Assembly (NCBI RefSeq): GCF_003020585.1
Contig: NZ_PXUE01000002.1
Location: forward strand, 868,001-932,000
DNA from: Chryseobacterium aurantiacum
GTDB lineage: Bacteria > Bacteroidota > Bacteroidia > Flavobacteriales > Weeksellaceae
Length of the DNA stretch: 64,000 nt
Direction of reading: 5' to 3'
In this document: one piece after another, positions 60,186 through 64,000 of the stretch
Layout: each line of letters begins with the position of its first letter
How positions within the stretch are numbered: position 1 is the first letter of the stretch
Translations under genes and position numbers: made by a program
The notes under the pieces: generated by a model
What the model was told of the DNA's origin: nothing
The model's database searches: none
The model's input: the letters and a program-made list of their open reading frames with translations, nothing else

Positions 60186-61493
60186 ATGGAACTACAATCA
60201 ATCTATCAAAAACTGCAGATTCAGGATATGAATCAGATGCAGAAATCTACCTATAAAGCTACAGAAAACCAACAAGACGTTGTCCTGCTCTCTCCTACAG
60301 GATCAGGAAAAACACTTGCATTTTTATTTCCTGTTCTTAGGAATCTGAAAAAAGATGCCTCAGGAATCCAGGCTTTAATTTTAGTTCCAGCAAGAGAACT
60401 AGCCTTACAGATTGAACAGGTTTTCAAAGCCATGGGATCAGATTTTAAGGTTTCTGTTTGCTATGGCGGACATGATAAAAAGATTGAGGTTAATAATCTA
60501 ATTGAAGCTCCTGCAGTTTTAATAGGAACTCCGGGAAGAGTAGTTTATCATTTAAGGAATAATAATTTTGATCCGAAAACGATTCAGACTTTAGTTTTAG
60601 ACGAATTCGATAAGGCTTTAGAATTGGGCTTTCATGAAGATATGGAATACATTTCTAATGCTCTGAAAGGATTATCACAACGCATCCTTACTTCTGCAAC
60701 AACGATGGATGAGATTCCAAAATTTACAGGCTTAAAAAATGAAAAACTTGTTGATTTTCTAAAATTAAGTGAAGTAAAACCAGATATTCAATTGCGAAAA
60801 GTAATGACTATTTCTGAAGAAAAACTGGACACCCTTTTTAATTTGATCTGTAAAATCGGAAACAAGAGAACACTGATTTTCTGTAATCACCGTGAAGCCG
60901 TTGACAGGATCTCTGAACTTCTGCGTGAAAAAGGAATTGATAGAGAAACATTTCATGGCGGAATGGAGCAAGACGAAAGAGAGCGTGCCTTACTGAAATT
61001 CAGAAATGATTCTGCAAGAATTTTAATTACAACAGATCTGGCATCAAGAGGGCTAGACGTTCCTGAAGTTGAATCTATTGTTCATTATCAGCTTCCCCCT
61101 AAAGAAGATGCTTTCATCCATAGAAATGGTCGTACAGCCAGAATGAACGCAAAAGGCTTTGCCTATCTGATTATGACTGCGGAAGAAAACTTCCCATTCA
61201 TTAAAAGCAATACTCCTGAAGAAAGTGTTGCCGGATTCAATAAAGCTCCTGAAAAAACACCTTTTCAAACCATTTATATCAGTGCCGGAAAAAAAGATAA
61301 GGTAAACAAGGTTGACATTGTAGGATATTTACTTAAAAAGGGAGAGCTACAGAAAGAAGATGTTGGCATTATCGAAGTGAAAGATACCACCTCATACGTA
61401 GCGGTTTCCAGAAATAAAGTGAATGCTCTTCTGAAAAAACTACAGAATGAAAAACTAAAAGGTAAAAAAGTAAAAATGGAGGTTGCTTATTAG
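60186..61493 (+). CDS. DEAD-box RNA helicase with DbpA-type C-terminal domain
   Basis: A 435-residue helicase with motif I SPTGSGKTLAF (residues 36-46), motif Ia PARELALQ, motif II as LVLDEFDKALELGF (DEFD in place of DEAD), motif III TSATT, and motif VI HRNGRTARM. The last ~80 residues (QTIYISAGKKDKVNKVDIVG, EDVGIIEVKDTTSYVAVSRN) are a DbpA-type RNA-binding domain, which in E. coli DbpA recognises 23S rRNA. A role in 50S subunit assembly is likely. It has its own -7 element and terminator. Confidence 0.92.
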   Translation: MELQSIYQKLQIQDMNQMQKSTYKATENQQDVVLLSPTGSGKTLAFLFPVLRNLKKDASGIQALILVPARELALQIEQVFKAMGSDFKVSVCYGGHDKKIEVNNLIEAPAVLIGTPGRVVYHLRNNNFDPKTIQTLVLDEFDKALELGFHEDMEYISNALKGLSQRILTSATTMDEIPKFTGLKNEKLVDFLKLSEVKPDIQLRKVMTISEEKLDTLFNLICKIGNKRTLIFCNHREAVDRISELLREKGIDRETFHGGMEQDERERALLKFRNDSARILITTDLASRGLDVPEVESIVHYQLPPKEDAFIHRNGRTARMNAKGFAYLIMTAEENFPFIKSNTPEESVAGFNKAPEKTPFQTIYISAGKKDKVNKVDIVGYLLKKGELQKEDVGIIEVKDTTSYVAVSRNKVNALLKKLQNEKLKGKKVKMEVAY

Positions 61494-61520
61494 GACCGCA
61501 ATGCTACTTTATAAATAACA

Positions 61521-61559
61521 AAAGCCACCTAAGTATTTAAAAACTTATGTGGCTTTTTT
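61521..61559. terminator. Terminator of the helicase gene
   Basis: AAAGCCAC-TAAGT pairs with ACTTA-GTGGCTTT around an 8-base loop (one mismatch), with T-residues after it on the plus strand. It lies between convergent genes and may serve both. Confidence 0.8.
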
Positions 61560-61580
61560 GTGATTATTTTTTTAACACAT

Positions 61581-62474
61581 TTACTTCACTCCTCTTACTT
61601 TAGTCGGAAAAGTATAAACAGACTTTGAGGCAGTAATGAATAAAATATCATTATTTTCTCCACCGAAAGTCACATTAGAGGTCCATTTTTCAGGGATAGA
61701 AATATGATAGATCTTCTTTCCGGAACGGTCAAATACATGTACTCCATCTCCGGTTAAATAAAGATTTCCGTGTTTATCCAGAGTCATTCCATCCGAGCCC
61801 ATTTCACAGAATAGTTTTTTATCAGACAACTTCCCTTCTCCTAAAATATCATAAACATATGTTTTTCCGGCATCAATATCAGAAACGTATAATTTTTTCA
61901 GGGTTTCACTTCCTACAATTCCATTGGGCTGTGTGAATGTTTCAAGCTTTGTGATCTTACCTGCTTTATTTCTGTAATAGAGACTTTTGTTAGGAATCTC
62001 CTGTTTAAAATCTACCCAATAATCCCTCTCATATAAAGGATCTGTAAAATACATTCCTCCAAAGCCATCATTCCAAACATCGTTGGGGCCATTTAACCTT
62101 TTCCCTTCGAAGCCTTTGAACAAAACTTCAACTTTTTTGTCCTTTGATATTTTCCAGATTTCTCCATGATCATCCGAACAGGTGATCAGAAAATCATCCT
62201 TATCAAAATGAGTTCCGTTGGCGCGTCCTGTTTTGTCTAAAAATTCTATCACCTTATTGGTTTTCCAATCCCAATAATAGATTTTATCATTGGGCTGATC
62301 CGTAAAATAGACATTTCCCTCTTTATCCGTGGATGGACCTTCTGTAAAGCTAAACTTATCCGAAACCATTTCCGGTTTTACTCCTCCATAAAACATTTTA
62401 CTACTTTTTAGTGATTGGCAGTTTACTAATGCGAAAACCAAACCAATCAGTCCTATTTTACAGATATTCTTCAT
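61581..62474 (-). CDS. SMP-30/gluconolactonase-like lipoprotein
   Basis: A 297-residue protein with a lipoprotein signal (GLVFALVNC, Cys19) and a six-bladed beta-propeller of the SMP-30/gluconolactonase/LRE family. Seen motifs are FTEGPSTDKEGNVYFTDQPN, the metal-site segments NGPNDVWNDGFGGMYFTDPL, LETFTQPNGIVGSETLKKLY and SDGMTLDKHGNLYLTGDGV. Family members are Ca- or Zn-dependent lactonases acting on sugar lactones. It is exported here, so it probably acts in the periplasm. Confidence 0.9.
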   Translation of the reverse strand: MKNICKIGLIGLVFALVNCQSLKSSKMFYGGVKPEMVSDKFSFTEGPSTDKEGNVYFTDQPNDKIYYWDWKTNKVIEFLDKTGRANGTHFDKDDFLITCSDDHGEIWKISKDKKVEVLFKGFEGKRLNGPNDVWNDGFGGMYFTDPLYERDYWVDFKQEIPNKSLYYRNKAGKITKLETFTQPNGIVGSETLKKLYVSDIDAGKTYVYDILGEGKLSDKKLFCEMGSDGMTLDKHGNLYLTGDGVHVFDRSGKKIYHISIPEKWTSNVTFGGENNDILFITASKSVYTFPTKVRGVK

Positions 62475-62731
62475 ACTTCATTTTTAAACCTGCAATTTAC
62501 AACATGCCTGGTGGGTTTCAAAAACATTTTCTCATTTTGAAACATTAGTCTTTAAAATAACCAATGTCCCAATTGTCCTATTTTTGAAGTAGATCATATT
62601 AGTAGTTTATCAATATAATTCTGAGCTTTGCAGTAACAGAATCAGTAAGTTTTTTTCATATAGAAACTGTTGTAAAAATAATGCTGATCTGGATGAAAAA
62701 TATTACCAAAATACTTTTATAGCATACGATA

Positions 62732-64000
62732 ATGAGCGCAGAGTCCAACAATACCAAATCCTTGGAAATTGAAAATGAAGATTTCAGAAATTCAGTGGGA
62801 ACAATGGATGAGACCGGAAAAAGAAAATGGATATTCCCAAGAAAACCCAAAGGTAAATACACCAATTACAGAAATTACACCAGCTATGTTTTACTTGCTT
62901 TATTCTTTGTGTTGCCTTTTGTAAAGATTAATAATAATCCTTTTCTGCTCATTAATGTTATTGACGGGAGATTCTTTATCCTTGGGCAGCCCTTTTATCT
63001 GCAAGACTTTTTTATCCTTGCGCTTGGAGCTGTAACTTCAGTAATCTTTGTAATGCTGTTCACAGTTGTTTTCGGAAGAATATTCTGTGGCTGGCTTTGT
63101 CCGCAGACCTTATTTATGGAAATGGTATTCCGTAAAATAGAATACTGGATCGAAGGAGACAGAAACAAGCAAATGAAGCTAGACAGGCAGGAATGGGATG
63201 CTGAAAAAATAAGAAAAAGAGTAACAAAATGGTCTGTTTTTCTTTTGATTTCTCTTATCATTTCTCACTTCATGTTTATGTACATTGTGGGATATGAAGA
63301 CGTTTTCCGGATTATGACACAAGGTCCGGCCGAGCATTCCCTTAAGTTTACAGCCATGATATTTTTTACCATGACATTCTATTTTGTATTTGCATGGCTT
63401 CGTGAGCAGGTTTGTACTTTGGTTTGCCCGTATGGAAGACTTCAGGGTGTACTTATTGACAAGCAGACGATTAACGTATATTATGACTTTAAAAGAGGAG
63501 AAAACCGTTCAAAATGGAGAAATAATGAAGACAGAAAAGCAACGGGAAAAGGTGACTGTATTGATTGTAACCAATGTGTGGTAGTCTGTCCTACAGGAAT
63601 TGATATCAGACATGGACAACAGTTGGAATGTGTTAACTGTACAGCGTGTATTGATGCCTGTGATGAAGTAATGGAGAAAGTAGGGCTGCCTAAGGGTCTT
63701 ATCCGATATGCAACGGAAGCCGAAATTGAAAATCGTGAGAAATTCAGTTTTACTCCAAGAATGAAAGCCACCACAGTCATTCTGGCTCTACTGGTAGGAT
63801 TCCTTGGATTTTTAATGTACGACCGAGGTTCTATGGAGGCCAAGTTCATTAAGCCTGCAGGCTCTACATTCTTTATTAAAGATGGTAAAATCACCAATAC
63901 TTTCATCTACACTCTTCTGAATAAATCCAATGAGAAAAAGGTATTGAACATTAAGGTCGTGAGTCCTGAAAATGCAGAAATCACTTATTTTGGTTCCGAA
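62732..64000 (+). CDS. ccoG: Cytochrome c oxidase accessory protein CcoG (partial)
   Basis: The frame opens at ATG 62732 (MSAESNNTKSLEIENEDFRN) and is still open at the window end, so 423 codons of the gene are present. It encodes the CcoG/FixG/RdxA pattern: membrane helices, the FGRIFCGWLCPQTLFMEMVF motif, REQVCTLVCPYGRLQG, and two ferredoxin-type 4Fe-4S clusters (GDCIDCNQCVVVCPTGIDI and LECVNCTACIDACDEVM). The start of the C-terminal immunoglobulin-like domain is visible. CcoG is needed for copper insertion into cbb3-type oxidase; ccoNOP genes would be expected nearby outside the window. Confidence 0.95.
   Translation, partial: MSAESNNTKSLEIENEDFRNSVGTMDETGKRKWIFPRKPKGKYTNYRNYTSYVLLALFFVLPFVKINNNPFLLINVIDGRFFILGQPFYLQDFFILALGAVTSVIFVMLFTVVFGRIFCGWLCPQTLFMEMVFRKIEYWIEGDRNKQMKLDRQEWDAEKIRKRVTKWSVFLLISLIISHFMFMYIVGYEDVFRIMTQGPAEHSLKFTAMIFFTMTFYFVFAWLREQVCTLVCPYGRLQGVLIDKQTINVYYDFKRGENRSKWRNNEDRKATGKGDCIDCNQCVVVCPTGIDIRHGQQLECVNCTACIDACDEVMEKVGLPKGLIRYATEAEIENREKFSFTPRMKATTVILALLVGFLGFLMYDRGSMEAKFIKPAGSTFFIKDGKITNTFIYTLLNKSNEKKVLNIKVVSPENAEITYFGSE

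Noticed and set aside
63481..63906. Minus-strand 141-codon ORF near the window end
   Set aside because: It is antisense to ccoG, whose ferredoxin motifs are clear on the plus strand.

Overview
The window comes from a low-GC member of the Bacteroidota, most likely Chryseobacterium or a close relative in the Flavobacteriales. The evidence is: gliding-motility genes gldF and gldG; five proteins with type IX secretion (T9SS) type A C-terminal sorting domains; many promoters with the Bacteroidota -7 element TAnnTTTG and no clear Shine-Dalgarno sequences; and a glycosylasparaginase of the type studied in Elizabethkingia ('Flavobacterium') meningosepticum. No tRNA, rRNA, insertion sequence, prophage or CRISPR array was seen. 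Most of it reads as ordinary chromosome with one accessory island.

Layout. 1-2.2 kb: two T9SS cargo proteins, the second HmuY-like behind a paired operator. 2.3-6.5 kb: a monooxygenase-like protein, a sulfite exporter with a 40-residue upstream ORF, an Rrf2 regulator, and three small cytoplasmic proteins (DUF4268, unknown, DUF2314+ankyrin). 6.5-19.1 kb: gldFG, hemJ, kbl, a JmjC/cupin-like protein, an M1 peptidase, dacB, priA and an AEC transporter. 19.2-24.8 kb: a 167-bp tandem repeat made from the 3' end of a beta-mannosidase gene, then the mannosidase, cutC, a lipoprotein and a glycosylasparaginase. 24.9-28.7 kb: a Crp-like regulator and a DUF3302-HlyD-TolC export operon. 28.8-33.1 kb: a sulfane-sulfur module (two YeeE/YedE-type proteins, MBL-rhodanese protein, TauE) with a Crp/Fnr regulator. 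33.1-46.1 kb: GH20 hexosaminidase, DUF4197 protein, scoAB, a MORN-repeat protein, a purple acid phosphatase-like protein, rplS, a SRPBCC protein, AraC and an MFS pump. 46.1-52.7 kb: a six-gene minus-strand island with a DUF4280 (PAAR-like) spike-tip protein, a 938-residue putative effector and candidate immunity proteins. 52.7-64 kb: hydrolase, EamA transporter, M36 peptidase, rpsA, a DbpA-like helicase, an SMP-30 lipoprotein and the start of ccoG.

How the genes work together. The sulfur genes form a coherent group: both promoters in the TauE-MBL-YeeE cluster carry the same 19-bp motif at exactly the same distance from the -7 element, next to a Crp/Fnr gene. A different shared operator links the other TauE unit at 3.8 kb with the JmjC/cupin-like gene at 11 kb. 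The mannosidase, glycosylasparaginase and hexosaminidase suggest breakdown of host-type glycoproteins. The strongest candidate for an undescribed system is the DUF4280 island, which looks like a contractile-injection effector/immunity cassette whose effector I cannot place in a known toxin family.
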